64,000 nucleotides of DNA. Source: Ceratodon purpureus. Its lineage: Eukaryota > Streptophyta > Bryopsida > Pseudoditrichales > Ditrichaceae. The notes below the pieces were generated by a model. It was not told where the DNA came from and searched no databases. It was given only the letters and a program-made list of their open reading frames with translations. Location of the stretch: positions 105,931,281-105,995,280 of the forward strand of contig CM026426.1 in assembly GCA_014871385.1 (NCBI GenBank). Reading direction: 5' to 3'. Made by a program: the position numbers and the translations under genes. Each line of letters opens with the position of its first letter. The stretch's first letter is position 1. This document shows positions 1 through 12,200 of this stretch, piece by piece.

Positions 1-45
1 TGGATTTATAAACAACTTGCCATTTACATTTGCAGATGCAATAAC

Positions 46-363
46 ATGAGGTCTCCCGTGCATCGTCCTTTTTTTTCTGATCCTAATTTCCACCCGAGCC
101 CTCCACAGTCTTGGAATCTTCCATGTTATGCAAACGATGCAGCTATCCAACTAGCTCGTGGTTCGTACCGTTACTTTAGATCCAAAACTGCACCAAGTAG
201 ATCGTTGGAGTTTCTTGATATTAAAGCCGATGAGTCAGACGACCATCTCTCAGATATGAGCCCCTCCTCAATCACTCTATCGTCCTCTGATCAGTCCGAC
301 CTTGAAGAAGAGCGCCGTCTAGAACGCTCTGTCAATACTTTGAAGGACATTTTGGAAATGTGA
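46..363 (+). CDS. Hypothetical acidic, serine-rich protein or exon
   Basis: Open frame of 105 codons with a Ser/Asp/Glu-rich second half. An AG acceptor (ttgcag) stands just before it at about 36. Near the stop the sequence AAAT|GTGAGT is a good splice donor, so this may be an internal or terminal exon of a gene that begins left of the window. I recognise no domain. The tandem array starting about 100 bp downstream suggests that any gene here is at the edge of repeat-rich DNA. A chance ORF cannot be excluded. Confidence 0.3.
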   Translation: MRSPVHRPFFSDPNFHPSPPQSWNLPCYANDAAIQLARGSYRYFRSKTAPSRSLEFLDIKADESDDHLSDMSPSSITLSSSDQSDLEEERRLERSVNTLKDILEM

Positions 364-469
364 GTTGGGGCAGTTAGCGAGTTGATAGAGAACTCGCATG
401 TACTGAAGGGCCTAGCCAAAGCTCTGTATATGAATTCCCTTAATTTGCAGTTGCATAATATATTTTTTG

Positions 470-1860
470 TTCTTTCTCCATTCCAGCCATTATCTGCATA
501 TATCCCTTCCACTCCAATTGTCCATTTTCATTCTCACCCCCCCCCCAAATTTTTTATTTTTACCGTTCCCTTTTTTATTTTTTGTTTATTCCTTCTTCTC
601 GGATCTTTCTTCTTCATTAACATCCCATTTTTTTGTTGCTTCAATTTTCATTCCTTTTTTAATATCTCATTTATCCTCTCTACTCGCACCTTCGTTTTTC
701 ATTAACATCATTTTTATTTTTCTTTTTCCATTCCGTCCAATAATTTCACTAATCCCTTCCACTCCAACTATCCACTCTCATTCCTATCCCCGTTATTAGT
801 TTTTTCTTTCCTTTTCTTGCATTTCCATTTTGTTATTTTGTATATACCTTCCATTCGCACTTTTCCTTTTCTTAGACATATGCTTTATTTTCTTTCTAGG
901 TTTTGGCACTCCACCCCCTATTTTCATTCATCTTTTCCTCTCCCACTCTGCACTGTCATTTCCATCCCCGTTATCATTTTCATCTATGCCTTCCATCCGC
1001 TCCGTTCCTCTTCATTAACTTCTCCTTGGTCCTTTTTATTTGCTTCTGCATTCCATCCCCTATGTTCATTCGTCTTCTCCACTCCAACTATCCACTCTCA
1101 TTCCCATCCCCGCTATCATTTTTTTATTTTTTTTATTTTTTTTTCTTTTTTTTCATTTATGCCTTCCATCCGCTCCGTTCCTCTTCATTAAGTTCTCCTT
1201 GGTTCTTTTTATTTGCTTCTGCATTCGAACCCCTATTTTCATTCGTCTTTTCTACTCCAACTATCCACTCTCATTCCCATCCCCGCTATCATTTTTTTAT
1301 TTTTTTTATTTTTTTTTCTTTTTTTTCATTTATGCCTTCCATCCGCTCCGTTCCTCTTCATTAAGTTCTCCTTGGTTCTTTTGATTTGCTTCTGCATTCC
1401 AACCCCTATTTTCATTCGTCTTTTCCACTCCAACTATCCACTCTCATTCCCATTCCCATTCCTGTTAACCTTTTTTCTTTTTTTTTATTTACTTTTTTAT
1501 TATTTTCTCATTTATGCCTTCGATCTGCTCCGATCCTCTTCATTAACTTCTCCTTTGTCCTTTTTATTTGCATTTGCATTCCAACCCCTATTTTCATTCG
1601 TCTTTTCCACTCCAACTATCCACTCTCATTCCCATTCCCATTCCTGTTAACCTTTTTTCTTTTCTTTTTTATTCACTTTTTTATTATTTTCTCATTTATG
1701 CCTTCGATCTGCTCCGATCCTCTTCATTAACTTCTCCTTTGTCCTTTTTATTTGCATTTGCATTCCATCCCCTATTTTCATTCGTCTTTTCCACTCCCAC
1801 TCTACACTGTCATTCACATCCTCGTTATCATTTTCTTTTTCTTTTACCGTTATTTTTTTA
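470..1860. repeat. Pyrimidine-rich tandem array, unit about 173-184 bp
   Basis: The plus strand is almost entirely C/T with T-runs. One landmark, the tcctt-ggt/gtc-cttttt segment, recurs at about 1028, 1201, 1374, 1557 and 1741, giving spacings of 173, 173, 183 and 184. More diverged units reach back to about 470. Each unit carries blocks such as cactccaactatccactctc and gccttccatccgctcc. The many overlapping open frames here come from stop-poor composition and are not genes. Confidence 0.85.
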
Positions 1861-2658
1861 TATTTTTCATTTATTCCCTTGTCATTCAAACATGAAATGC
1901 ATAATTGCATTCATAAGCTCATCATGTGAGCAAACATTATGCCCATAGTGGCCATCCACAGGACTCTGCTCGGCCCCGACCACTCTTGAATTGCATTGTT
2001 AAAGTCCTCATTACAGCTCACACAATATCCACGATTTTTGGCCAGGGAGTCTGCTCGGCCCCAACCTGTGGTGAATATCATACTTAATCTCCTCATGCGA
2101 GCTCACATGAGGGGATCAATATGTACAAGTGCTTCACAACTTTGATCGAAGGAGGTCAGCCCAGGGGTTGGCATCCCCTAAACCGCTTTTCTTTTTAGAA
2201 TTGTTTCTCCATTATAATGCATTACTCTTATTGGAACTCTCGGAGTTCCAGTTTCGTATTAAGATTCTGTAATGTACCCAACTCTTTACATTACACTTTT
2301 TTAATCCAAGTTTCTAGTCATAAATATCCCTCTGAAATTTATAGATTGCTGGGTCCCAGTTCTTATTTTATTCAGCACAAAATCCAGGCTACCCACCCTC
2401 TATAGAACTTATACAATCTTGGTCCGGAATTTTACTCTATGCTTCTCTTTTCTTTCTTTGATGCCTATTATTTTTTTTAGTTCTTTTTCCTTTCTTTCGT
2501 AAATGTTATAGAACTTATTCCAATTTTTTCTTAAATTGTGTTCCTCTTCATGCTTACTTAATTTGAATCAGAAAATCCTTAATTGAATCACAAAATCTTT
2601 AATTGAATCACAGAATCTCCATTCTCATAGGTTTGAGACAACAAGTAATGTCATTCGC

Positions 2659-2762
2659 AATCACAGTAATTATTTTTATTTATAACCCATGCAGTCACAC
2701 TGATTAATGCAATCACAGTAATTATTTTTATTTATAACCCATGCAGTCACACTAATTAATGC
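2659..2762. repeat. Tandem duplication, 52-bp unit, two copies
   Basis: The unit beginning aatcacagtaattattttta starts at 2659 and again at 2711. The copies differ at about one base. It is a recent local duplication in non-coding DNA. Confidence 0.85.
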
Positions 2763-2807
2763 AATCACACTAATTTTCGGTTCAAGAAGTTAGCACATAA
2801 GGACTCT

Positions 2808-2940
2808 CGAGATCACAGCACTTCGAGACCGCAATACATTATTAACACGCTGGCCTAATCAGACATTACCTCGAGACCGCAATACATTATCAAACCACAT
2901 TATCCCATAAGCGTTGGCCTAATCAGACATTACCTCGATA
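2808..2940. repeat. Direct repeat of two interspersed blocks
   Basis: The blocks gagaccgcaatacattat and tggcctaatcagacattacc each occur twice, in the same order, across about 130 bp. No coding role is visible. Confidence 0.75.
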
Positions 2941-3833
2941 TAACCAAACCACCAACATTATAATTCTGTCACTTGGGCACTGGCTTTGGTGAGTTATACT
3001 TCTCGAGAGAAAGCAATGGACGTCGTACCTCGCAAAGGATAATCGCTGGAGCCATTCCCAAACTGACATAAACAAACTCAAATCGGATAAAAGAAAAATC
3101 TTATAAATGAAAAATCTTCAGTTGCTGAGCAGTCTTTTTATCTCTCTCTCTGCCTAGACCTTATAATAATAATAGACTCAGCGACTAAATTAAAATACAA
3201 TCTATTAATGGAAAAATTTCCAAATAGTCTAATAGTGATCACCAAGTTGTTCCTTTATCTCTCTTACTTGGCTAAATTTTATATTCATATTAGTCTTACT
3301 TTATATTGATAATAGACTTAGATACTAAGTAAAGGACAAGACTATATTCATAAAAGATTCCTAAATGATCTAATAGTCTTCATTACCTAAATCCGTATCC
3401 ATGCATGCACGGGAATAGGCACGCACGGTGATAGGTGTTTTTAAGGTCATACTTTTTTGAAAATAAAAATAAAAATAAAAATAAAACCAACATGCTGCAG
3501 TTATAGAGTGAGAAACTTCACCAAAAACATCAAAATTTCCGCAAAGTTACCGCTCACCGCTCACCGCTCATCGCTCGCACAATAGCATTTCCCGACCCCT
3601 GTCAATATCCACTGCCCCAACAACGAGGCTAGGATTTACCTGTGAACCTCCCGAGCTCCGTTTCTGAGTTGGCAAGGTAGCCGACAGTGAGTCCTTGTAA
3701 CTCTCAGTGGATGAGGCAGAGCCCGTTATAGGCTTTGAAGGTGCTCGGATCTAGGAAACACCTTAGCCCTCACATACTCCGTCAGGTTAGGGGCTACTTC
3801 CAGCAGCTCTCCCAATGATACCGTGATGGGTGT

Positions 3834-5554
3834 CTATAATATCTGCCTACTGACTGTTTTTGCCAGGGCCTCTCGCTGTGAATTATCTGGACTCTTCACC
3901 TCTTCTTCTACAGCTTTCTTGTGTGCTATCTGCAAGCAATCTGAGTCAAGGAACCCTGCCCAATCTCCTCCCAAAACCGGCCTCTCTTGAGTCGTGGCTT
4001 CAGGGTCGGCTGTTTTTGCCCTCTGGTCCTCTTCCTCAGCACGCCTAGCCTCCTCATTTTCCTTGTTGAATTCTTCTGTGAAGGCTACAAACTCCTTTCG
4101 AAGGCGCTCCTCCTTGTCCCAGTCTGCTTGAGTTTTGGGTTGCCTTGGTTCAGGTTCCTTGAGCTCCTTATCCTCTAGAGGGAGCCCAGCCCTCTCCCTA
4201 GCAGCCCTAGTCAGAATTGTGGCCACCTCTGGGTCGTCCAATTCCTATAACTCTACACTGTTGACCCCCACCGTATTCGTTCCCTGTTTCTTAGCAGCCA
4301 TAAATTGAAGAAAATCCAATTTATGTGGGCAGTTGCGCATCTGGTGATCAGTGCCTAAACAGAGGAAACAGGCATCACTTCGCCTTGAACCGCCTGCTTG
4401 ATAACCTCCTTGTCTGTTGTAAACTGGCCTCCCTGTATTGGTAGTCGGCTGCGTAGCCGACACCTCATGAACTCCCACAGTTGGCCGGCCTTCCGATTTC
4501 GAGAGTCTATTGTTTGGGTTGGCTGGGTTCACAAAGCAGTATGCATCATCATGCCCAAATTCTTTGCACACGGTACAGTCCCTTCTGGAAATAGTGTCAA
4601 CCCCCTCTGTCTGAGCAGTGACAGTGTTAGCACGACTTTTGGTCGGCTCCGTCTTCTTAGTCTGGAAGTACAACTTCTTACCAGACGCATCAGTGCAGTT
4701 GGTCTCACAGCGTCTTGCTAACTCCTTAAGCTCAGTCAGGGTAGTAGCTGTAGAGCCGCTGGTAGTTACCTTAAGGTAGTCAAGTAACCCAGCTCTGAAG
4801 TATGTCAATTTAAATCCCTCTCCCACATCAGTTTGCAGGCAATTTACCAGCTTCATGAAGCGTTCATAATAATCCTGAACATTTCTCCTTCTCCCTGTTT
4901 AAACGTTCGCAATGTCATGTAGACCTGCTCGTCTGAATCCTGCTCCCTATATCGCAGTTTGAATGCCTCCTTAGCCTCCTCCCAAGTGCAGTAGATATGG
5001 TGGTCTAACCAGTCATCAAACCAGCGCTGAGCCTTATCCACCAGTGTTGTACCAAACAGAGTAATGATGACCTTCTCGTCTGTTTCGCCATTAAACCAGG
5101 CACACTTATCAAAGTACCTGAGGTGGGCATCAGGGTCACTACCCTTCTTGTAGGCCCTATAGGGTAACTGCTTCCGCTGGGTACTAACAGGCGGCCTTGG
5201 CGGAGCCAAGTTGAGGTCCGTTGTCCGTACTAATGGTGCTACCGGAGGAAATATTGCTGTCACTAGATAAGATGCTGGGACCTGGGGGGGCAGTTGGTAC
5301 AGTGGACGGACCTCCTGGAAAGGCGATGGAAATGTAGCCGACTGGTGCGAGAGCCAGTGGTATGACTGGAGGGACCTCTTCAGGTATAGCTCCAGGGATG
5401 GCCCCCCGAAAGTTGGTTCTACAGTTTTCCCAGAGTACCCAGCTGGTTGGGTTGGCTGTGTGGAATGGTACACATCCCCGGTGAGATGATCCACGTATCC
5501 CGGCAGCTTATGGACAGTCGAAGAATTTGCTGCAGGCAAGGGGCTAGGTATCAC
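3834..5554 (-). mobile_element. LTR-retrotransposon gag fossil
   Basis: Minus-strand open frames show a retrotransposon gag capsid region (residues like the WFDDWLDHH block and the following Arg-Tyr-rich helix) and two CCHC-type zinc knuckles: CTVCKEFGHDDAYC and CFLCLGTDHQMRNC. An acidic, charged segment follows at 3834-4241. No protease, reverse transcriptase or integrase is visible beside it, and no flanking LTR pair was found. It is therefore a broken, gag-only remnant of a plant LTR element, probably Gypsy-type. It differs in sequence from the whole Gypsy element at 49.9-59.1 kb, so it is a separate and older family. Confidence 0.75.
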
Positions 5555-6493
5555 CCTCCCTATGGTTGCTTCGTGTGGGATCCGAGAAACTCAGAATAAA
5601 CCGGAAGAGCCTCATCCGGAGTTAGTATTCCATTAATTTTTCATTTTTTTGGTTAATTAGGTAAAAACTAGCTAGATACTAGTTGCATTAGGAGTTAACG
5701 CAAACCGGATACTCCAGAAACCTTAAAAGAGTTAACGCAGGAAGTATTCTCGGAACCTTGATTTCGGAAACTCGGAAGAGAAAACTCGGAACGGGTCAAA
5801 GATCCGAAAACTGACCGTTACTGTAACCGCGTCTAGGATCCGAAACGACGCGGAAGTCATCATGACTCGGATAGGTGGAGGGCCTTGTTTGTTGCAATCA
5901 GAACACGTTTGGTCATGTGTAGAGAGATCGTACGTAAACTCGTGAAGCTCTGAACATGGGAAGTGTACGGTACATCGGGGATTGGAAGATGACATCGTCT
6001 GTTACCTGTTTCTGAGATCTCCCCGTCGAATCTCCATTGTGAGCCATCACTTGTACTGGCGATATCAGCCTCAGCGCTTGTGATGAAGGGTTCCTCAAAA
6101 CGATCGTCACGATTGCCTGCGAGTATGTGGAACCGTTATTATGAAATAATCCACTTTGCCACTACGACACAAACAGGAGTCCATACACAGTTATATTCAT
6201 TGCAGAGGCATACTCAAGAAAATCACATCACTGTTGGGCACCGCGGTCAATAGAAATCTCATGACATTGCATTAGTGAGCGACTGGAAATTTAGTCAATT
6301 TATCATGTATTACGATGTCAGTTCCGTACAACACTCTTGCATGCCTCTAGACCTGAAGCTCTCTTTATAGTAGATTATATACTCGCATTGTTGGTGCGAA
6401 CATGGTTAATCTCTGTACGACGTCTACTCGTTTGTAGGAGGTATGAGGAATACCCCTGGCATAAATTGCTAATACCACAACCTACAACAACCT
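5555..6493. other. Region without a supported gene
   Basis: Short minus-strand open frames exist (5732-5995 and 5913-6110). The first has a Cys/His cluster (HDQTCSDCNKQ) but no known domain. The stretch 5580-5850 carries repeated GGAA/TTCC-rich words (cggaa, ctcgga). Parts of the downstream F-box-like gene could be encoded here, but no splice-consistent path was found. Confidence 0.35.
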
Positions 6494-6883
6494 CTAAAAC
6501 TCATCTTCCACGTCCGACAATGAGCTGGCGCTCCCAGATGAGGAGCTATCACTGTCAAGATATGGCTGCAATTCCCATAACAGCGACCCTTGGCTCCACT
6601 GTAGAGTGCGCTCAACAAAATTCTTCCACCCCACACACACGCATCGTAACGCTGTGCATACTCTGTAGTTCTCTAACACATCTATACTGTTCATTATAAG
6701 CGGCCATATCTTGGCCTCCATGATTTCCGATGGGATCAAATGTAGAAACCTAGGCATACGACGCAGCACTTTCTGCCTCATGGCAACGACTTCGTCGTCG
6801 TCGCTGAAGTCTGAGTCTCTTAAGAATTGGGCTGGCCCAAACAGGGCAATCGGAAATTCTCCGTCTAATGGCTCCTTCTCCAT
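6494..6883 (-). CDS. F-box-like protein
   Basis: Complete 129-codon frame. Its ATG sits in a good plant context (acgccATGGAG). Residues about 48-93 fit an F-box: IPSEIMEAKIW near the start, then LRCVCVGWKNFVE, matching the usual LPxE...I...L...VCxxW pattern. The N-terminus is acidic (DSDFSDDDE) and the C-terminus is Ser/Asp-rich. F-box proteins normally recruit substrates to SCF ubiquitin ligases through SKP1. No C-terminal substrate-binding repeats are present, so the protein is short or a fragment. It lies on the opposite strand to the decayed TNP2 gene at 9.3 kb and could be cargo of that element. Confidence 0.4.
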   Translation of the reverse strand: MEKEPLDGEFPIALFGPAQFLRDSDFSDDDEVVAMRQKVLRRMPRFLHLIPSEIMEAKIWPLIMNSIDVLENYRVCTALRCVCVGWKNFVERTLQWSQGSLLWELQPYLDSDSSSSGSASSLSDVEDEF

Positions 6884-7042
6884 GGCGTTGTAGGGTTAAG
6901 TTCAGTGTGTTCCTCAAGAACGACGAGACGTACCGTAGCATAGAAGTGTTGTTTGACGGAGCACTCGCTATGGACTGGACTGCCTGTGGAGTGTATCAGA
7001 ATAATGGAACACAATTCTCGAGGGGGGTGGACTGTCACTGAC

Positions 7043-7168
7043 CTCTTCTGCCTGGTAGCCGTGTCCAACTTCTGCGGGGTTGTTAGTAGGTGCAGCCACA
7101 TTTCCATCGAATGATACATCGGCCGGGAAGTAATAGCCCCCGCCGCCCATAAAGGTCATGGCCGCCAT
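7043..7168 (-). CDS. Possible small exon upstream of the F-box-like ORF
   Basis: An ATG at 7168 opens a 42-codon frame beginning MAAMTFMGGGGYYFP and ending at a consensus donor (GAG|GTCAGT). It is Gly/Ala/Pro-rich with no domain. It could be the first exon of a gene running into 6883-6494, but no in-frame acceptor joins it to the F-box frame. Confidence 0.25.
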
Positions 7169-7853
7169 CTAAAAGGAAATCTTCAACTCCTGACACGCTG
7201 TAATCGATTAATTGCGTTGTGGGCCAAAGGTCGCGTTATTGGCGTGATACTCTACAAATCCTGCCTCTGATGCCAAAATAACGCTAAATCAAGCCTCACG
7301 TTACTAAATAATAGCTCGGTACTACTTGCGCAAGAGAGACTCCTGGCAACATAAGGTTACAACAAATGATGACTGGTCATCCTAGCCAGAGGAAGGCATC
7401 GGGGGCCGTGTGCATACGACGCATTATTTCGACTGACAGTAAATTAAAGTATCCATTAGCGAATTACAATACCTCAGAGTTGTCGTGACGAGGAAGGTTT
7501 TGATAAGTGCTAAGTCCTACCATCCGGGAATAGAATTCTTCTCACATGTCCTCTTCGTAAAAGACAGACTTCGTACCCTGCGATAGAATCTCCTGCAGCC
7601 AACCAACCAGTTCAGGCATGGTCAGGGACGAGGCCCATTCCGCGTGAGGTCTGCTTCACTGGGGCGGCATTGGAAGCAGCATCAATTCTATCTCTATTTG
7701 AGGAGCCCAAAAATACAATGCCTTCTATCAACCTCAAACAAGGGACACTAAATTCCCAATTCAATTAGAATTGTACCAACCTGAAAGAAGGGACTCAATT
7801 CCAGTCTCTGGAGATACCACAATCGTGAGCGTACAGGGGAAGAGCTACGGGGG
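7169..7853. other. No gene seen
   Basis: Unremarkable sequence of mixed composition. No conserved coding motif, repeat or RNA gene was recognised. Confidence 0.4.
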
Positions 7854-8285
7854 TTGGGCATACAAGAACGCTGTGCGACAAGTGGTCTCCGCTCCATCAT
7901 CTGCTGCAAGGTTAGTTTTCGAAATCAGCGCAACTTCACGAGCATAAGCATTGCCCTTACCTTAGTAATGTATCGGGAAGAGTACGGTGTCATGTCCGCT
8001 ACTCGGGACAAGTTTGGCAGAAACCCTAGGTGGATAGAGACCGTCTTACGGGAGTACGAGATAGGCGTGTTTGGCCCTCGTCACGAATGCTTCATCAATT
8101 GCAGATGCGTGGCTTGTCGTAGAATGCAATGGATCAACCATCCAGAATGCAAATGTACGCTGGGGAAAGAGCGGTGGACCTCCTTCGCTCTCAATGACAG
8201 AATGAGGCAGAAGTGGTGGAGATGTCGATGCGACCTGAAGTTCAGTGTTTCCCTCCACCGAAGATCTGCGAATGCATCCTCTTGA
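7854..8285 (+). CDS. Hypothetical cysteine-rich ORF
   Basis: 143-codon frame opened by a TTG. Its second half has many cysteines (CFINCRCVACRRM, then CKC and CRCDL), suggestive of metal binding, but it matches no zinc-finger spacing I know. It lies about 1 kb upstream of the TNP2 pseudogene on the same strand and may be a remnant of element cargo. It could also be a chance frame. Confidence 0.2.
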   Translation: MGIQERCATSGLRSIICCKVSFRNQRNFTSISIALTLVMYREEYGVMSATRDKFGRNPRWIETVLREYEIGVFGPRHECFINCRCVACRRMQWINHPECKCTLGKERWTSFALNDRMRQKWWRCRCDLKFSVSLHRRSANASS

Positions 8286-8379
8286 TGATAACGCAAGAAG
8301 CTGTTTACAGCGACGGAAACGACGGTAGCCCCCAGGCGAACACCAACCTCTTCTTCGGAATAAACGATAGTGAGTATAA

Positions 8380-8643
8380 ATGAGTGATACTTCGGCCGGT
8401 ATTCCAGACTCTACAAATGAGAGATTGCGGTCGATTGCAATGGAAATGCTGCCTAATCACGCAAGGACGTCCTTGGTGGTTCCCAACTTAGTTCCGCATT
8501 TCGTGGGCGGGAACACGGAGAATTTGACGGACCTTTCGGACACGGCGACATCCCTCCAACAGAAGCAATCTCTCCCCCTGGCATTTTCTAGAAGCTGCCC
8601 AGATGCAAAGATCCGGAAGAACTCTGCGCATGGTCCATGTTAA
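8380..8643 (+). CDS. Hypothetical ORF
   Basis: 87-codon ATG-started frame (MSDTSAGIPDSTNERLRS...), polar, without a recognisable domain or membrane segment. It sits between two other weak ORFs ahead of the TNP2 pseudogene. Support is only the ATG and uninterrupted frame. Confidence 0.2.
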   Translation: MSDTSAGIPDSTNERLRSIAMEMLPNHARTSLVVPNLVPHFVGGNTENLTDLSDTATSLQQKQSLPLAFSRSCPDAKIRKNSAHGPC

Positions 8644-9280
8644 ACAGGGGTTTAGGGTCAGGCGTGTCAAGCCCTCGCTTAATCCATTCGTTGCTCGACG
8701 GTTTAGGGTGGGGTCTTAGTTCTCGGTTGTAGGCGAATATCAAACACTCTGTCTCTCTGGGGTTCCAACGGCCGAGACGTTCCACGCACTCAAGTGCTTT
8801 GTTCAAAGCCAGACATTATTAATGCAAATAAAGCACTTTTACAAAATCTTCGTCTTGCGATGTCATCAAGAGTCCTTTTTAGGCCGATATTATGAAGTGA
8901 TTCAATCTTTGCATCCGGTCCACTGAACGCTCTGGAATTCCGTACGGTCCATCCACGTACAGCAGAGTGCAATGGAACGTCCTCAAAGGCAGATGCTAAC
9001 GTGCCATACCCTCCGCGTTCTTTATAGCGTTGTCGCGTCTTAGGTTTTAAGTTTCGGTCCTACTTCTGCAAGAACTTAGAATTCGTTGCCAGGGGTTCCA
9101 AATCTTCTAAGCTGCCTAGAGAGGTCACCGAGTCATTGTCTGTGAACGTGACTTCCCATTGCATGCCTCCGTAGTTGATTCGCCCGCACTAGCGACAGGC
9201 CACTGCGAGCTTTTGTTGAACATGAACATGGAGGGAGTCACAGAATGTTTGTTTATGCATTGCATGTCGTTGCAGATATC
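8644..9280. other. No gene seen
   Basis: No convincing coding motif. It ends with an acceptor-like ttgcag just before the first TNP2 exon. Confidence 0.4.
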
Positions 9281-12200
9281 ATGGAGGAAGGTATACGTCG
9301 AGCCGCACCGGACGAAGCACGCATACGAGCCAGGGAAGCGACGCTCGTGGAGCGGGAGATTGCTTACGCCCAGAGGCAGGGTTGGAGGACGATTCCCTAT
9401 CCATGCGCCATCCACTGTCGAGAGACGAGGTCTGCCCTTGTATTTTGAAGCTACCGACGATGTCTTCGGGAGCACCGCCGACACCCTTGGTTTTTTGGGC
9501 GGTCTGAGGTGAGTCTTTCTATCTTGTTCGAATCGTTAGGTTGCCAAGTTATACGTTTCCCCTTTCACCCGCCATTGCCCATATTAGTGACCATTGTGTA
9601 CTTTAACTCCCCCTCCCGCTTGGACAGGGTTACGATCCCAACAACTCCGACGACGAGTGGAACACTCATATCGCGTGGTACTATGGCGCACAGGCTTCTG
9701 AACGCATCGCTCGTCCAGTACAGAGAAACCTGGACCCTGGCATGGCTACGAGGCAGGCAATTGTGGACTCTCTTGCCATTGGGGATCGCATCAGAGGCAA
9801 GGTAATTGCTAACTGGGAGGAGCGAGATGATCGGCAAGCACGGTCCCACGAGTGGGGCGATATACCGCCAACACCTGCGGGGACCGAATGCGAAGATGAC
9901 GTTCCCGAGCCCATGGATGGCGATGGCCGTGGCGAGGAACCTCCCCTTCATTTGCACATGCAACCCCCTCCTGTGCCACCTCCAGAAGGCGCAGAATCCT
10001 CAGACGACGAGGACTTAGAGTGGGGGGAGGCCGATGACGACGTCGACACGTCAATTCAAATGCTGGAGGAGGCGGCTTTAACACCTCTATTTCACAATTC
10101 CCAGCATTCCAGCATGGGCGCATCGTATCTTATCCTCAGCTCAGGGAGGTTGCACGGCGCCACCAACGTGCACTTGGACGAGACTTTTTGATTATGGAGT
10201 ATGATACTCCTCCCTCAACCTAATACGTTGCCCAGATCCTACCATGAGGCTTCGCAATACTTGCGTCGCCTCGGCCATTCATACAAGAGTATAGATATTT
10301 GCCCAAACAATTGTCATCTTTTTCGGGGAGATTTGAGCAATGCAACCGTCTGCCCTACTTGCCGCGCCAGTATAAGGAAAACCGTGGGCAAGTCTTAAGT
10401 GCCGCAGAAAGTAGCAAGGTATTTCCCCTTAACTCCAAGGCTAAAGAGGATGTTCCAGAGCCCAGTACAAGCGGCGCAAATGACATGGTGGGCGGCAAAT
10501 CAAGGCGATGGGACACTCATCAAGCACGTTGCGGATTCCCGACAGTGGAAGTACATCAATGAACGGTACCACGAGGAATTTGCGAAAGATGATCGCAACG
10601 TCCGTTTGGCCCTCATTGCGGACGGATTTAATCCAAGTTCTGACAAGAGGAGCGTGTATTCACAATGGCCCGTATTACTGATGAACTACAACGTCGCACC
10701 CTGGCTCACTACGAAGAACTACTTCATTATGCTCGCCATTCTTATCCACGGCCCAGACGCTGTGAGGGCAAAGAAGCTCAATGTTTTTCTGGCGCCCTTG
10801 GTGGAGGAGTTGATGCAGCTGTGGGAGGTAGGAGTGTAGTGCATGGACGCAGCAAGGTATAAAAACGAGTCACACTTCATCTTAAAAGCTATGGTAGTGT
10901 GGACTATAGGGGACTTCCCGGCCTATGGCATGCTCACTGGCTTGCATGTCCCGTATGCGGTCCTGGCACTCGGACAAGAAGATCTAAGGTTCTTCATAAG
11001 AACGTTTTCTGTCCCTGTGCTCGGAGGTGGCTTCACGCGAATCATCACCTCAGCAACGACTCGGTAAACTTTGCCGATGAAGAGCGTCGGACTGCTCCCG
11101 TGCCCGTCAGTGGGGAACAGGCGCTAGCATGGGCCCGTGAGAGAGAACAATGGCTGGTTGAAGAAGGTGCCCCACCGGAGAACGACCCTGTGCGAACCTA
11201 CGGCGTAAAATACGAGACGGTGCTTTTCAAGCTTTCGTACTGGAAGGTGTGTGTTCTATTTTGTTGCTAAACATTGATTTGATTGTTGTTCTCTTTTGTC
11301 GCTTCAGCTTCTTGATTCTGAGCCATTTCTGTGAAGTACTCTGTTTTCGTAAAATGAACTCTTTCTTAAAGTGCAAGCATATAATGCCCTGTTCACTACA
11401 GGCGTAACTGACATCTTGTTTTCCATCGCTTATGTACATAGTCCTTTTCTTCACAGTAGCTAAAAAGAACTTATGCCGCCAACCCTACGTAGAAAAACTC
11501 CTTCGTTTTCTTCATGTGTATGTTTTGTTCAAGTGCATTCGTTTTCTTCATTACATGTTTTATAATGGCCTTTCCAGTTCCATGGCGTTGACAATAATGT
11601 ACACCTGTCTAGGACTACCCTTGCTTTGCATTGCATGGATCTCTCGTGTATGAGGTACATCCTCTTGGAGCTTGTTGGTTTCAGAGCAAATTGCTAACCT
11701 CCCGTGTGTGTCTGGCACTGTGCAGCATCTACCTGTGCGACATACACTTGATACGATGCACATAGAAAAGAATGTGGCTGCAACGACATTTGGTTTCCTG
11801 ATGGGTGAAAGCGACACGATAGCTATGCGATAGGACATGGTAGAGGCCAACGCAATGCCGGAGCTGCATCTGCAGCAAGAGGGCGATAGCGAGAGGTACC
11901 TCAAGCCACATGCTCCCTATGTGCCAAGGGACGACGAGAAAGTGAAGTTACTGGAAGCTATCCGCGCATGTCAGACACCAACGAATCAGTGCGGAAATTT
12001 CAAAAAACTCGTGAACATGGAGAAGAGAAAAATTCAGTTCATGAAGAGTCATGACTGGCACGTCCTAATCCAGGACATTTTACTAGCTGCCATCCGGGGG
12101 CTACTACCCAAGGGTCCCAGAGCTGCGATTATCCGCCTTGGCCACTGTTTTAAGCGTCTGTGCGTGAAGGCCATACAACGGCGAGACCTCATTCTACTCC

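Larger units (their letters stand above)
1911..3833. other. Non-coding, AT-rich region with short repeats
   Basis: I see no convincing gene. The segment ctgctcggcccc occurs twice (about 1967 and 2052), next to inverted copies of ctcatgtgagc/gctcacatgag. Short direct repeats of taattgaatcaca lie near 2580-2610. Around 3550 there are tandem ccgctca units. This may be the remains of terminal repeats belonging to the gag fossil on its right, but no pair of boundaries could be matched. Confidence 0.5.

Noticed and set aside
467-1948. Many overlapping ORFs of 60-150 codons rich in Phe, Leu, Ser and Pro
   Set aside because: They follow from a stop-poor C/T-rich tandem repeat read in all three frames, with no domain and the same peptides repeated.
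6155-6185. Second CACTA left end (CACTACGACACAAAC)
   Set aside because: No subterminal repeats, no resemblance to the termini at 16362 or 43763, and no partner end; a chance hexamer match is likely.
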